DNA of 64,000 nucleotides from Pseudomonas sp. (GTDB lineage Bacteria; Pseudomonadota; Gammaproteobacteria; Pseudomonadales; Pseudomonadaceae). The notes below the pieces were generated by a model that worked only from the letters and a program-made list of their open reading frames with translations, had not been told where the DNA came from and did not search any database. Position 1 is the stretch's first letter; each line of letters starts with the position of its first letter. Location: assembly GCF_030698175.1 (NCBI RefSeq), contig NZ_JAUYNT010000017.1:1-64000 (forward strand), written 5' to 3'. The translations under genes and the position numbers were made by a program. Positions 1 to 9,134 of this stretch are shown here, one piece after another.

Positions 1-768
1 AGGCGCAGGACGCAGGTAATGGTTATTCCCTTGCCAAGTCCTGCAACAACAGCGGGGGCCATTTCTCGCGCAACCCGAAGGGCCGGGCCTGTTTTTGCGC
101 GAGGCGGCGTTTCTCGTCGCTCATTTGGAACAACCAAACCACGCTCCCGTGTGACCCACATGGATGTGGGAAATGCAGCAAGCCCGCCGGGAGCGGGCGC
201 TGCCCTTGCCTCGCGCAAAAACAGGCTCCGGCGCGGCCGTGAATGAAACGGGAACAGACCCTAGCCAAGCGGCGGCCGGTGAGCAGGCCAATAACGCTGG
301 AATGTGCAGCATTTTATAGCGCTATGTTTTATATCTAAAACAGTCAAGTGCTAAATCGACTAATTGACCTTGGAGTGGCAGTTTTTGATTGATCTAGAGG
401 GCTCATGTGCCTAAAGTTCGCGCCCGAACGCTCATGCTGGAAACGATCCATGCGGCTCAAGTACTGACGACGAGAGGTCTCTGGCCACCAGGCCGAGTGA
501 AAACGTAGCGAGCGAAGATCAGGCAAGGCAAGTCCCGGCGAGAAAGCGGAGTTTACTTCTGTAAATGAGCATTTCGAGCCGGGGCTTAACGCAGCATGAT
601 CGAGCGCAGTAGTTTTCACTTGGTCTGGCCATTGATTCTCGGCGACATGCCTTGGGAAGTAGGCGAACCAAAGTGGGGATACAGATACAGGCGTTCGCGG
701 CTTCTTAACTGAAGTCACCCCTTTCGAGCACGGTTAGCCGTGTGTTTTGCCCATTTGGAGTGCCCAGC
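1..768. other. Non-coding region upstream of speC
   Basis: No open frame here has a convincing ribosome binding site or a family I recognise. Short frames exist on both strands, but they run through the palindromes at 87-226 and look incidental. The stretch at about 530-620 contains a short palindromic AAATGAGCATTT-type core within otherwise unremarkable sequence. The last 13 bases before speC carry its ribosome binding site (TTTGGAG, about 754-760). The speC promoter should lie in this region, but I could not pick out -35/-10 boxes with confidence. Confidence 0.5.
87..226. repeat. 19-bp perfect inverted repeat enclosing two smaller hairpins
   Basis: GCCTGTTTTTGCGCGAGGC at 87-105 is repeated as its exact reverse complement at 208-226. 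Between the arms lie two further hairpins: CCCACAT/ATGTGGG at 155-170 and GCCCGC/GCGGGC at 182-198. The whole 140-nt block could fold as one long stem topped by two smaller ones. That would fit a structured RNA or a small palindrome-ended mobile repeat. I do not recognise it as a named RNA family. Confidence 0.6.
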
Positions 769-1932
769 ATGTCGATCAAGATCGAAGACTACTACCCGCT
801 CGCAACCTTCAACAAAATGAAGGCCTTTGCCGATAAGCACGAAACCCCGTTCGTGGTCATCGATACCGCCATCATCAGCCAGGCCTATGACGACCTGCGC
901 GCCGGTTTCGAGTTCGCCAAGGTCTACTACGCAGTTAAAGCCAATCCGGCCGTCGAGATCATTGACCTGCTCAAGGACAAAGGCTCGAGCTTCGACATTG
1001 CCTCTATCTACGAGTTGGACAAGGTCATGGATCGCGGCGTTAGCCCGGATCGCATCAGCTACGGCAACACCATCAAGAAAGCCCGCGATATTCGCTACTT
1101 CTTCGACAAGGGCGTACGCATGTTCGCCACCGACTCGGAAGCCGACCTGCGCAATATCGCCAAGGCCGCGCCGGGTGCCAAAGTTTATGTGCGCATCCTC
1201 ACCGAAGGCTCGACCACCGCCGACTGGCCGCTGTCGCGCAAATTCGGCTGCCAGACCGACATGGCCATGGATCTGCTGATTCTGGCCCGTGACCTGGGCC
1301 TGGTGCCTTACGGCCTGTCTTTCCACGTTGGCTCGCAGCAGCGCGACATCAGCGTGTGGGACGCGGCGATTGCCAAGGTCAAGGTGATCTTCGAGCGTTT
1401 GAAAGAAGAAGATGGCATCGTCCTCAAGCTGATCAATATGGGTGGTGGCTTCCCGGCCAACTACATCACCCGCACCAACAGCCTGGAAACCTACGCCGAG
1501 GAAATCATCCGCTTCCTTAAAGAAGACTTCGGCGACGACCTGCCGGAAATCATCCTCGAACCGGGCCGCTCGCTGATCGCCAACGCCGGCATTTTGGTCA
1601 GTGAAGTGGTGTTGGTGGCGCGTAAATCGCGCACCGCCGTCGAGCGTTGGGTGTATGTCGATGTGGGCAAGTTCAGCGGTCTGATCGAAACCATGGACGA
1701 GTCGATCAAGTTCCCGATCTGGACCGAGAAAAAAGGCGAGATGGAAGAAGTGGTGATCGCCGGGCCAACCTGCGACAGCGCCGACATCATGTACGAGAAC
1801 TACAAATACGGCCTACCACTGAACCTGGCCATCGGTGACCGCATGTACTGGTTGTCGACCGGCGCCTATACCACCAGCTACAGCGCGGTGGAATTCAACG
1901 GCTTCCCGCCGCTGAAGTCGTTCTTCTTGTAA
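769..1932 (+). CDS. speC: Ornithine decarboxylase, PLP-dependent, alanine-racemase fold
   Basis: Converts ornithine to putrescine in the cytoplasm, the entry step of polyamine synthesis. The 387-residue protein has the group IV decarboxylase layout: an N-terminal PLP barrel with the Schiff-base lysine in YYAVKANP (K57), the HVGSQQ motif, a glycine-rich phosphate loop (NMGGGFP), EPGR, and the C-terminal catalytic cysteine motif GPTCDSAD. Length matches the short Pseudomonas/eukaryote-like enzymes rather than the 700-residue enterobacterial form. I chose the ATG at 769 because a TTTGGAG ribosome binding site precedes it and the N-terminus MSIKIEDYYP fits the family; an in-frame ATG at 742 would add nine unsupported residues. 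A strong terminator follows, so the gene is probably monocistronic. A related lysine/ornithine decarboxylase is the only realistic alternative. Confidence 0.93.
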   Translation: MSIKIEDYYPLATFNKMKAFADKHETPFVVIDTAIISQAYDDLRAGFEFAKVYYAVKANPAVEIIDLLKDKGSSFDIASIYELDKVMDRGVSPDRISYGNTIKKARDIRYFFDKGVRMFATDSEADLRNIAKAAPGAKVYVRILTEGSTTADWPLSRKFGCQTDMAMDLLILARDLGLVPYGLSFHVGSQQRDISVWDAAIAKVKVIFERLKEEDGIVLKLINMGGGFPANYITRTNSLETYAEEIIRFLKEDFGDDLPEIILEPGRSLIANAGILVSEVVLVARKSRTAVERWVYVDVGKFSGLIETMDESIKFPIWTEKKGEMEEVVIAGPTCDSADIMYENYKYGLPLNLAIGDRMYWLSTGAYTTSYSAVEFNGFPPLKSFFL

Positions 1933-1954
1933 GCGCTAACTCTGCGTAATAAAA

Positions 1955-1975
1955 CCCCAGCTTGCTGGGGTTTTT
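1955..1975 (+). terminator. Rho-independent terminator of speC
   Basis: A perfect 7-bp stem CCCCAGC/GCTGGGG with a two-base loop is followed by TTTTT and preceded by AAAA. It lies 22 bases after the speC stop. Confidence 0.93.
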
Positions 1976-2106
1976 GCGTTGTACGCACGGAGAATTGCTG
2001 GCGCTGTTGCCGAGCCGAGCTGCCGTGCTGCGGTCTTAATAGTGGGGTTGCAAAAAGTTCCCCTAAGCAAGAAATTATTTTGCAATATTTCGTAAATAGT
2101 TCACAC

Positions 2107-2160
2107 ATAGCATTAATTCTCAAATAGAATCGCGCCGCATTCTTAATTGAGATTAATTCC
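2107..2160 (+). promoter_or_regulatory. Putative Fur-box region upstream of piuA
   Basis: The AT-rich stretch just before piuA holds two Fur-like inverted segments: TTAATTCTCAAATAGAAT around 2112-2129 and TTAATTGAGATTAATT around 2143-2158. Both resemble the ATTGAGAAT hexamer array of Pseudomonas Fur sites only in part. Iron repression of piuA is known in P. aeruginosa. That these segments are the operator is an inference. Confidence 0.4.
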
Positions 2161-2161
2161 T

Positions 2162-4387
2162 ATGTTCCCTAAAGCCTTCTCTTCCAGTCTGCCGCAGCGT
2201 CGTTTGCTGGCCACCGCCATCGGCTTAGCCATCGCCTCCGTCGGTAATTTTGCCATGGCGGCCGAGTCGAAAACCGCGCTGCAACTCGACAGCCTGACCG
2301 TGGAAGGTAAAGCAGATAAAGGAAAAAGCTATAAAGTCGAACAGGCGTCATCGACCAAGTACACCGCCACGCTGCTGGACACCCCGCAGACCATTACCGT
2401 GATCCCTGAAGCGGTGATCAAGGAGCAAAATGCCCTGAGCCTGCGTCAGGTGTTGGGCAACGTGTCGGGTATTACCTTCGGGGCTGGTGAAGGTGGCGCC
2501 TATGGCGACAGCATCAACATTCGCGGTTTCAGCGCCACCAACAGCATCATGCTCGATGGTCTGCGCGACAGCGCCAACGTGACTCGTTCGGACATGTTTA
2601 ATCTGGAGCAGGTCGAGGTGGTCAAGGGCCCTAGCTCGGTTTATGCCGGTGCCGGTGCCACCGGTGGCTCGATCAATATGGTCAGCAAGGCGCCGAGTCT
2701 GCGCGAGTTCAATCATCTGCAGGCGGGGATCGGCACCGACGGCTACCAGCGTCTGGCGGCGGATATCAATCATGAGCTGGACGGCATCGAGGGCGGTGCC
2801 TTTCGTCTCAATCTGATGGCCCATCAGAACGATGTGGCCGGCCGCGAGCAGATCGACTACGAGCGTTGGGGTATCGCGCCGTCCGTTAGCTTTGGCCTGG
2901 GCACGGCGCAGCGCCTGACCCTCAGCTACCTGCATCAGTCCGACCAAAACCTGCCGGATTACGGCTTGCCGGCCATCAATGGCAAGGTGTTAAATGGGGT
3001 CGACCACGAGGCTTATTTTGGCTTGAAGAACCTCGACACCGAAGAGGTCGATGTCGATGCCTTTACCCTCAAGTACGAGCACGATTTCAATGAGCTGCTC
3101 AGCCTTAGCAGCCTCAGCCGCTACAGCGAGACGGATAACCGCAGCGTCACCAGCAGCAGTTATGTGCAAACCAAGGGTGCCGGTATCGGCCCCGGTCAGT
3201 TCAAGTTCCGCAGTAATACTGGCAACGGCCGCGACACCACCACCAAGCTGGCGATCAATCAGACCAACTTGCTTTGGAACTTCAGTAGCGGCTTTATCCA
3301 GCATGCGCTGGTGACCGGCATCGAGGTCTCGCGGGAAACCCTCGAGCGCACTGGCTTCAGCAACAATCTCGACGGCAGCAAGGTCTACGATCTGGCCAAT
3401 CCGCCGGGCTATTACGCTGGGACGCACTACAAGAGCGATATTTCGGCGCTGGACACCGAGCTGACCGACCGTGCGCTGTACGCCTTCGACACCTTGTCGT
3501 TGAGCGAGCAGTGGGATCTGAGCCTGGGCCTGCGCTATGAGCACTACCAGGGCCGCAACGATAGTTCGGACTATGTGAAGAAGACCCGCACCGAGCTTGA
3601 GTCCACCGATGAGGTGCTCAGTGGGCGTGTCGGCCTGGCCTACAAGCCGGTCGAAAATGGCACTGTGTATGTGGCCTGGGGCAACTCCTTCAACCCTTCG
3701 GCGCAAAACTTGGCCACCTCCGGCGGCCTGACCAAGGGCACCGAAGCGCTGGACCCGGAAGAGAACGACAGCTGGGAGCTGGGCACCAAGTGGGAGTTGC
3801 TGGATCAGCGCCTGGCGGTCAATGCCGCACTGTTCCGGATCGATAAAACCAATGCGCGCGAGAAGCTGGAAGACGGCACCTACGAGCTGCAGGGCGAGCA
3901 ACGGGTAGAGGGTTTCGAGCTGGGCGCTTCGGGCAAGATCACCGACAAGTGGCAAGCGTTTGCCTCCTACACCCAGCTGCGTAGCGAAGTGCTCAAGGCC
4001 GCACCGGGCAAAACCGAGGTGCAGGTGGGGCAGGCGCTGGCCAATACTCCGCCGCGCAGCTTTAGCCTGTGGACCACCTACCAGCTGCCGGCGGATGTCG
4101 AGATCGGTTACGGCGCGCAGTATGTCGATGAGCGCAACGTGGCCGTGTCCACCGCCGATACCGTACCGCAAGCCAGTCGCGGCAAAATCGATGGCTATTG
4201 GGTGCATGGCAGCATGCTCAGCTACGCCGTCAATAAAGAACTGGACCTGCAGTTGAACGTCAACAATCTGTTCGACGAGGAGTACTACGACCGAGCGCGC
4301 ACTAACAGTGGCACCACTACCACCTCGGGCGGCGTGATTCCGGGTGATGGTCGCAGCGCCGTGTTGACCGCTAACTACGCCTTTTAA
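2162..4387 (+). CDS. piuA: TonB-dependent siderophore receptor PiuA
   Basis: Outer-membrane receptor that imports ferric catecholate-type siderophores using TonB energy. The 741-residue precursor has a signal peptide ending near AMAAES (about residue 31) and a TonB-box-like segment LDSLTVEG. The plug domain carries the TPQTITVIP, INIRGF, LDGLRD and VEVVKGPSSVYAG motifs. A 22-strand barrel follows and ends in the usual aromatic residue (TANYAF). There is no N-terminal signalling extension, so it is not a sigma-regulating transducer. The ATG at 2162 gives a normal signal peptide; an upstream in-frame TTG at 2147 would only lengthen it. The piuC neighbour is the known companion of PiuA/Fiu-type receptors. 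An AT-rich, possibly Fur-bound, leader lies upstream. The exact ligand cannot be read from the sequence. Confidence 0.9.
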   Translation: MFPKAFSSSLPQRRLLATAIGLAIASVGNFAMAAESKTALQLDSLTVEGKADKGKSYKVEQASSTKYTATLLDTPQTITVIPEAVIKEQNALSLRQVLGNVSGITFGAGEGGAYGDSINIRGFSATNSIMLDGLRDSANVTRSDMFNLEQVEVVKGPSSVYAGAGATGGSINMVSKAPSLREFNHLQAGIGTDGYQRLAADINHELDGIEGGAFRLNLMAHQNDVAGREQIDYERWGIAPSVSFGLGTAQRLTLSYLHQSDQNLPDYGLPAINGKVLNGVDHEAYFGLKNLDTEEVDVDAFTLKYEHDFNELLSLSSLSRYSETDNRSVTSSSYVQTKGAGIGPGQFKFRSNTGNGRDTTTKLAINQTNLLWNFSSGFIQHALVTGIEVSRETLERTGFSNNLDGSKVYDLANPPGYYAGTHYKSDISALDTELTDRALYAFDTLSLSEQWDLSLGLRYEHYQGRNDSSDYVKKTRTELESTDEVLSGRVGLAYKPVENGTVYVAWGNSFNPSAQNLATSGGLTKGTEALDPEENDSWELGTKWELLDQRLAVNAALFRIDKTNAREKLEDGTYELQGEQRVEGFELGASGKITDKWQAFASYTQLRSEVLKAAPGKTEVQVGQALANTPPRSFSLWTTYQLPADVEIGYGAQYVDERNVAVSTADTVPQASRGKIDGYWVHGSMLSYAVNKELDLQLNVNNLFDEEYYDRARTNSGTTTTSGGVIPGDGRSAVLTANYAF

Positions 4388-4405
4388 GACTTCAACCCGC
4401 GTTAA

Positions 4406-4436
4406 CCGAAGCCCCGCCCACCCGGCGGGGCTTCGG
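4406..4436 (+). terminator. Stem-loop between piuA and piuC
   Basis: A perfect 13-bp stem (CCGAAGCCCCGCC and its complement) has a 5-base loop and no following T-run. It may terminate part of the transcripts or protect the piuA 3' end, which would let the receptor be made in excess over piuC. Confidence 0.7.
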
Positions 4437-4456
4437 CATATCAGGAGTTTGATCCG

Positions 4457-5140
4457 ATGATGTTACGTATCCCCGGGGTGCTCAGCCCCGTACAGGTCGC
4501 CGAGTGCCGCCAATTACTGCAGCAGGCGCAGTGGGTGGATGGCAAGGTCACGGCCGGTTTTCAGTCGGCCATGACCAAGGACAATCTGCAATTGCCGCAA
4601 GACTGTCCGCAGGCGCAGGCCATGGGCGCGATGATTTTGCAGGCGCTGAGCCACAATCCGCTGTTTATCTCGGCGGCCTTGCCGGCCAAGGTTTTCCCGC
4701 CGCTGTTCAACTGCTATCAGGGCGGCCAGTCGTTTGGTTTGCATGTGGATAACGCCGTGCGTGAAGTACGCGCCACCGGCGAGAAGATCCGCACTGACCT
4801 GTCGGCCACGCTGTTCTTTACCGATCCCGATGAGTATGAGGGCGGCGAATTGCTGGTGGAAGACACCTACGGCGCCCACAGCGTTAAACTGGCGGCCGGC
4901 GATTTGATTCTCTATCCGTCCACCAGCCTGCACCGGGTCAATCCGGTTACCCGTGGCGCACGGGTCTGCTCGTTCTTTTGGCTGCAGAGCATGGTCCGCG
5001 ACGACGGCCAGCGCAGCCTGCTGTTTGATCTCGATAGCAGCATCCAGCAGGTCAATCGCGACCTCGGCGCCGGCCATGCCAGCAGCGTGCAGTTGACCGG
5101 CGTTTATCACAACCTGCTGCGGCGCTGGGCGGATGTTTAA
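4457..5140 (+). CDS. piuC: Fe(II)/2-oxoglutarate-dependent hydroxylase PiuC
   Basis: A 227-residue member of the PKHD-type (YbiX/PiuC) family of iron(II)- and 2-oxoglutarate-dependent oxygenases, cytoplasmic, encoded beside the siderophore receptor. The iron facial triad is visible as H96-x-D98 (GLHVDNA) and H159 (TSLHRVNP), with R169 ten residues later as the likely 2-oxoglutarate carboxylate anchor. The acidic [12 protein letters not shown] segment is typical. A good spacer separates the AGGAG at about 4443 from the ATG at 4457. It sits between piuA and piuB and is probably co-transcribed, subject to the stem-loop upstream. The family is linked to iron uptake, but its substrate is not settled. 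Confidence 0.9.
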   Translation: MMLRIPGVLSPVQVAECRQLLQQAQWVDGKVTAGFQSAMTKDNLQLPQDCPQAQAMGAMILQALSHNPLFISAALPAKVFPPLFNCYQGGQSFGLHVDNAVREVRATGEKIRTDLSATLFFTDPDEYEGGELLVEDTYGAHSVKLAAGDLILYPSTSLHRVNPVTRGARVCSFFWLQSMVRDDGQRSLLFDLDSSIQQVNRDLGAGHASSVQLTGVYHNLLRRWADV

Positions 5141-5161
5141 ACACTGGCGCAAGGAGCTCGT

Positions 5162-7522
5162 GTGTTAAAGAAAACGCTGTTTCAGCTGCATTGGCTGCTG
5201 GGCATCAGTGCCGGCCTGGTGCTGGCCCTGATGGGCGTGACCGGCGCCCTGTATGCTTTCGAGGGCGAGATCATGGGCGCCCTCAATCCCCAGGTGTTGC
5301 GGGTCGAGGTGCGTGAGTCAGGCATTCTGCCGCCGGCCGAACTGGTGGGCAAAATCGAGGCCGCGCAGGATAAAAAGGTTTCCGGCTTGTGGGTCGATAC
5401 GCAGGCCGACAGCGCCGCGCGGGTGTTCTTTACTCCGCCGGCCGGCGAGCGCCGTGGGCCGATGCGCTTCTTCGATCCCTACAGCGGCGAGCTGCTGGCC
5501 GAACCCAGCGGCAAGGCCTTCTTCGAGCTGATGCTGCAACTGCACCGTTTTCTGGCTATGGGCGATTCGGGCAAGCAGATCACCGCCGCCAGCACCCTGG
5601 CGCTGGTGTTTTTTTGCCTGTCTGGACTGTACCTGCGCTGGCCACGCCAGGCCTTGAACTGGCGCGCCTGGCTGACTTTGGATTGGGCGAAGAAGGGCCG
5701 CGCCTTTAATTGGGATCTGCATGCGGTGGCCGGCACCTGGTGCCTGGCGTTCTACCTGTGCGCCAGCCTGACCGGGCTGTATTGGTCCTACGACTGGTAC
5801 CGCGACGGTATGACCCAGTTGCTCAGCGATGCACCGGCCGGCAAGCCCGGCGAGCGCCGCGGCGGCCGTGAACCCGCGCCCGCCGGGCCACCGCCGAGTG
5901 TCGACTACCAAGCCATCTGGCACAGCCTGCAAGATGCCGCCGGGCCACAACTGGTGGCCTGGAACCTGCGCCTGCCAGTGGTGGCCGGTGCGCCTGCGAC
6001 TGTGGCCTATCTGCTCAAGGATGCCGAGCATCCGCGCGCGCTAAATCAGCTCCGGCTCGACCCGCTAAGCGGCCAGGTGCGCCGCCATGAGCGCTATGCC
6101 GACAAGAGCTTCAAAGCCCAGTTGCTCGCCAGCGTCTATGCCCTGCATGTGGGCGAATACTTCGGCCTGCCAGGACGCATCTTGATGGCTCTGGCCAGCC
6201 TCAGCCTGCCGCTGTTCTTTATCACCGGCTGGCTGCTGTACCTGGATCGGCGGCGTAAGAAACGCGCTTTGCTGGCGGCCAAAAAAACCGTGATGGCACC
6301 GGCTGCGGGGACCAATTGGCTGATCGGTTTTGCCAGCCAAAGCGGCTTTGCCGAACAGCTGGCCTGGCAAACTGCCGGGCAGTTGCAGGCTGCCGGGATT
6401 GCCGTGCAGGTCAGCCCTTTGGCGCGACTGAGCGCCACCATGCTGACCGAGGCCGAGCGGGTGTTGTTGGTGGTCAGCACCTTTGGCGATGGCGAGGCGC
6501 CGGACAGTGCCCGTGGTTTCGAGCGCAAGCTGCTGGGGCAAACCCTGGGTTTGGCCCATCTGCGCTACGCCATGCTGGCCCTGGGTGATCGCCAGTACGC
6601 GCAGTTTTGCGGCTTTGCCAGCCGCGTGCAGCACTGGCTCGGCGAGCAGGGGGCGCAACCGCTGTTTGGCCACGTCCAGGTCGATAATGGCGATGCGACG
6701 GCCATCGCGGCCTGGCAGTTGCAGCTGTGCGAGTTGACCGGCGCGGCCTTGCCAGTCGCGCCGGTGCAGGCTTTCGCTGCCTGGCAGCTGCTGGCCTGTG
6801 ATTGCTTGAACCTCGGCAGCAGCGGCGCGCCGACCTTTTTACTGCGGCTGCAACCGCCCGCCGGCAGCGACTGGCAGGCCGGCGATGTGCTGGAGGTGCT
6901 GCCAGGCAACAACCCGCAACTGGGTGTGCGCGACTATTCGATTGCCTCCTTGCCCAGCGATGGCGTGCTGGAATTATTGGTGCGCCAACAGCGCGGCAGC
7001 GATGGCGCGCTGGGGCTGGGTTCTGGCTGGTTAACGGCGCAAGCCCAGGTCGGCGCCACGCTGGCGGCGCGGGTGCGGCGTAACAGTGGTTTTCATCTGC
7101 CTGCAGATGCGCGGCCACTGATTTTGATCGGCAATGGCACCGGGCTGGCGGGCCTGCGCAGCTTGCTCAAGGAGCGCATCGAGGCGGGGCAGACGCGCAA
7201 CTGGTTGCTGTTTGGCGAACGCCATGCCGTTCACGACTTTTACTGGCGCGATGAGTTGCAGGGCTGGTTGGCCTCTGGCGAGTTGGCGCGACTGGACCTG
7301 GCGTTCTCGCGCGAGCAGGCCGGCAAGCTGTATGTGCAAGACCGTCTGCGCATGGCCGCCGAACAGCTACAGCGCTGGGTCGTGCAGGGTGCGGCCATCT
7401 ATGTCTGCGGCAGCCTGCAGGGCATGGCCGGCGAGGTCGACAACGTGCTGCGCGACGTGCTCGGCAGTGCGCAGGTGGAGGCCTTGCAGGAGAGCGGCCG
7501 TTATCGCCGCGATGTTTATTGA
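5162..7522 (+). CDS. piuB: PepSY-domain iron-uptake reductase with flavodoxin and FAD/NAD modules (PiuB-like)
   Basis: A large inner-membrane reductase of 786 residues. The N-terminal half has four hydrophobic segments with the PepSY/PiuB pattern (start [38 protein letters not shown]), including histidines suited to haem binding. From about residue 380 a flavodoxin-like domain begins ([25 protein letters not shown]). From about 530 an FAD/NAD(P) module of sulfite-reductase type follows ([32 protein letters not shown]). The likely job is passing electrons from NAD(P)H to reduce siderophore-bound iron. The start is GTG, set by AAGGAG at 5151-5156. It follows piuC by 21 bases, so one transcript is expected. 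In P. aeruginosa piuB lies on the other side of piuA as far as I recall, so the order here may be rearranged. Confidence 0.85.
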   Translation: MLKKTLFQLHWLLGISAGLVLALMGVTGALYAFEGEIMGALNPQVLRVEVRESGILPPAELVGKIEAAQDKKVSGLWVDTQADSAARVFFTPPAGERRGPMRFFDPYSGELLAEPSGKAFFELMLQLHRFLAMGDSGKQITAASTLALVFFCLSGLYLRWPRQALNWRAWLTLDWAKKGRAFNWDLHAVAGTWCLAFYLCASLTGLYWSYDWYRDGMTQLLSDAPAGKPGERRGGREPAPAGPPPSVDYQAIWHSLQDAAGPQLVAWNLRLPVVAGAPATVAYLLKDAEHPRALNQLRLDPLSGQVRRHERYADKSFKAQLLASVYALHVGEYFGLPGRILMALASLSLPLFFITGWLLYLDRRRKKRALLAAKKTVMAPAAGTNWLIGFASQSGFAEQLAWQTAGQLQAAGIAVQVSPLARLSATMLTEAERVLLVVSTFGDGEAPDSARGFERKLLGQTLGLAHLRYAMLALGDRQYAQFCGFASRVQHWLGEQGAQPLFGHVQVDNGDATAIAAWQLQLCELTGAALPVAPVQAFAAWQLLACDCLNLGSSGAPTFLLRLQPPAGSDWQAGDVLEVLPGNNPQLGVRDYSIASLPSDGVLELLVRQQRGSDGALGLGSGWLTAQAQVGATLAARVRRNSGFHLPADARPLILIGNGTGLAGLRSLLKERIEAGQTRNWLLFGERHAVHDFYWRDELQGWLASGELARLDLAFSREQAGKLYVQDRLRMAAEQLQRWVVQGAAIYVCGSLQGMAGEVDNVLRDVLGSAQVEALQESGRYRRDVY

Positions 7523-7551
7523 GTCGTGCTGACCTGGCCGCCGGCAGGACC

Positions 7552-7577
7552 GTAGGGTGGGCTTCAGCCCACCCTAC
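7552..7577 (+). repeat. GTAGGGTGGG palindrome (REP-like), likely terminator of piuB
   Basis: Perfect 12-bp arms (GTAGGGTGGGCT and complement) with a 2-base loop lie 30 bases after the piuB stop. The GTAGGGTGGG/CCCACCCTAC core recurs in other intergenic gaps of this window (10077-10149, 60097-60180, 62130-62204), so this is a dispersed repeat that probably also ends transcription. Confidence 0.75.
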
Positions 7578-7658
7578 AACGGCGTCATAGGTCGTTGGCG
7601 ACCAGCCATTTACATCCTCCCCTTTGCGCCACGCCCAAGCCGCTCTAAGCTTGCAACC

Positions 7659-8411
7659 ATGAATAGAATCTTGTTGAACTGCGACATGGGTGAAAGTTTC
7701 GGTGCCTGGCAAATGGGCGACGATGCCCATGCCATGCCGCTGGTGGATCAGGCCAATTTGGCCTGCGGCTTTCATGCCGGCGACCCGCTCACCATCCAGC
7801 GCAGCGTGACCCTGGCGGTTAGCCATGGGGTGAGTATTGGCGCCCATCCCAGCTATCCCGACTTGCAAGGTTTTGGCCGCCGGCATATGACCTGCACTGC
7901 CGCCGAAGTCAGTGCTCTGCTGCTTTATCAACTGGGCGCGCTGGATGGTTTTTGCCGGGTGGCCGGCACCCAGTTGGCCTACGTAAAACCCCATGGCGCG
8001 CTGTATAACGACCTGCTCAGCAGCGACGAATTGCTCAGCGCCGTGTTGCACGCCTGCGCCGCTTTTCGCCCCGGCTTACCGCTGATGCTGCTGGCCCGTG
8101 GCGACAATCAGCGTGAGCGGCAATTGGCCGACGAGGCCGGCGTGCCGCTGTTGCTGGAGGCTTTTGCCGATCGTGCCTATCTGGCCGATGGCCGTTTGGC
8201 ACCGCGCACTCAGGCGGGCGCGGTGCATGACGACAGTGCGCAGATTTTGGCCCAGGCCCTGGCCATCGCCCAAGGGCAGCCCTTTGCTGCCATTGACGGC
8301 ACACCGTTGCAACTGCGCGCCGACAGCCTCTGTGTGCACGGCGATCACCCGCAAGCGCTGGCGCTGTTGCGGCGTTTGCGCGCCTTGCTGGATGCGCGTC
8401 ATGGGGCCTAG
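7659..8411 (+). CDS. pxpA: 5-oxoprolinase subunit A (LamB/YcsF family)
   Basis: Part of the ATP-dependent 5-oxoprolinase PxpABC, which opens 5-oxoproline (pyroglutamate) to glutamate. The 250-residue protein starts with the family signature LLNCDMGESFG and continues with LVDQANLACGFHAGDP, IGAHPSYPD and VKPHGALYN, all conserved in YcsF-type deacetylase-fold proteins. I start at the ATG at 7659, which gives the normal N-terminus; in-frame upstream codons encode nothing family-like. pxpB and pxpC follow, completing the complex. A YcsF-family gene sits at the same place next to the piu genes in P. aeruginosa, as far as I recall. Confidence 0.92.
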   Translation: MNRILLNCDMGESFGAWQMGDDAHAMPLVDQANLACGFHAGDPLTIQRSVTLAVSHGVSIGAHPSYPDLQGFGRRHMTCTAAEVSALLLYQLGALDGFCRVAGTQLAYVKPHGALYNDLLSSDELLSAVLHACAAFRPGLPLMLLARGDNQRERQLADEAGVPLLLEAFADRAYLADGRLAPRTQAGAVHDDSAQILAQALAIAQGQPFAAIDGTPLQLRADSLCVHGDHPQALALLRRLRALLDARHGA

Positions 8412-8453
8412 CAGCGAGCGCGGGGCGCAGCGTCGCCTTGGGTTGGAGAGCCT

Positions 8454-9134
8454 ATGATCCGCATCGAACCAGCCGGCGCCGAGTCCTTGTTACTGGTGTT
8501 GGCCGAGCAGCCGGACGAAAATTTACCCCTGCGGATCACCGCGCTGGCCGAGCAAATACGCCAGCGCTTGGGCGTGCAGTTGATCGACCTGGTGCCGGGC
8601 TGGACCAGCCTGCTGCTGCACTACGACTTGTTGCTGATCAATCATCAACAGCTGATCGAGCAACTCACCCCCTTGCTCGAAGCCTGGTTGCAGCAGCCCG
8701 CGCCCGTGCTGGCCAGTGCGCGCTTGCACGAATTGCCGCTGTGGTACGCCGGCGAAGATTTATCCGCCGTCGCCCAGGCCTGTGGCTTGACTGAGGCGCG
8801 GGTGATTGAGTTGCACTGCGCTACCGAGTACCGCGTCGGGGTGATAGGTTTTGCTCCGGGTTTTGCCTACCTGGGCGAATTGGATGCGCGCCTGGCTTTG
8901 CCGCGCCGCAGCACGCCGCGCAGCCTGGTGCCGGCCGGCAGCCTGGCGATTGCTGAGCGGCAAACGGCGATTTATCCGCAAGCTTCCCCCGGTGGCTGGC
9001 ACTTGCTGGGGCGTTGCCCGTGGCGCTTGTTTGAACTGCAGGCCAGCCCGCCGTGTCGCTTGGCGGTGGGGGATCGGGTGCGTTTTGTGCCGGTCGATCA
9101 GCACACCTATCTGGCCGAAGGCGGTGTCCGGTGA
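8454..9134 (+). CDS. pxpB: 5-oxoprolinase subunit B (KipI/allophanate-hydrolase subunit 1 family)
   Basis: A 226-residue partner subunit of PxpABC with the AHS1 fold. Visible motifs are the IEPAGAESLLL start, PGWTSLLLHYD, EVI-type VIELHCATEYRVGVIGF, APGFAYLGELD and the PRRSTPR-VPAGSLAIAERQ stretch with TAIYPQASPGGWHLLGRCP. TTGGAGAG precedes the ATG. It follows pxpA by 42 bases and shares four bases with pxpC, so the two are translationally coupled. The fold resembles Bacillus KipI, but the operon context points to 5-oxoprolinase rather than kinase inhibition. Confidence 0.92.
   Translation: MIRIEPAGAESLLLVLAEQPDENLPLRITALAEQIRQRLGVQLIDLVPGWTSLLLHYDLLLINHQQLIEQLTPLLEAWLQQPAPVLASARLHELPLWYAGEDLSAVAQACGLTEARVIELHCATEYRVGVIGFAPGFAYLGELDARLALPRRSTPRSLVPAGSLAIAERQTAIYPQASPGGWHLLGRCPWRLFELQASPPCRLAVGDRVRFVPVDQHTYLAEGGVR

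Noticed and set aside
23..268. 81-residue minus-strand frame with MSDEKRRLAQKQARPFGLRE-like end
   Set aside because: It runs through the palindromes at 87-226 and its start is within the repeat; I recognise no family.
344..718. 124-residue minus-strand frame upstream of speC
   Set aside because: No ribosome binding site or recognisable domain; composition typical of translated non-coding DNA.
2990..4207. 405-residue minus-strand frame opposite piuA
   Set aside because: Antisense shadow of the TonB receptor gene.
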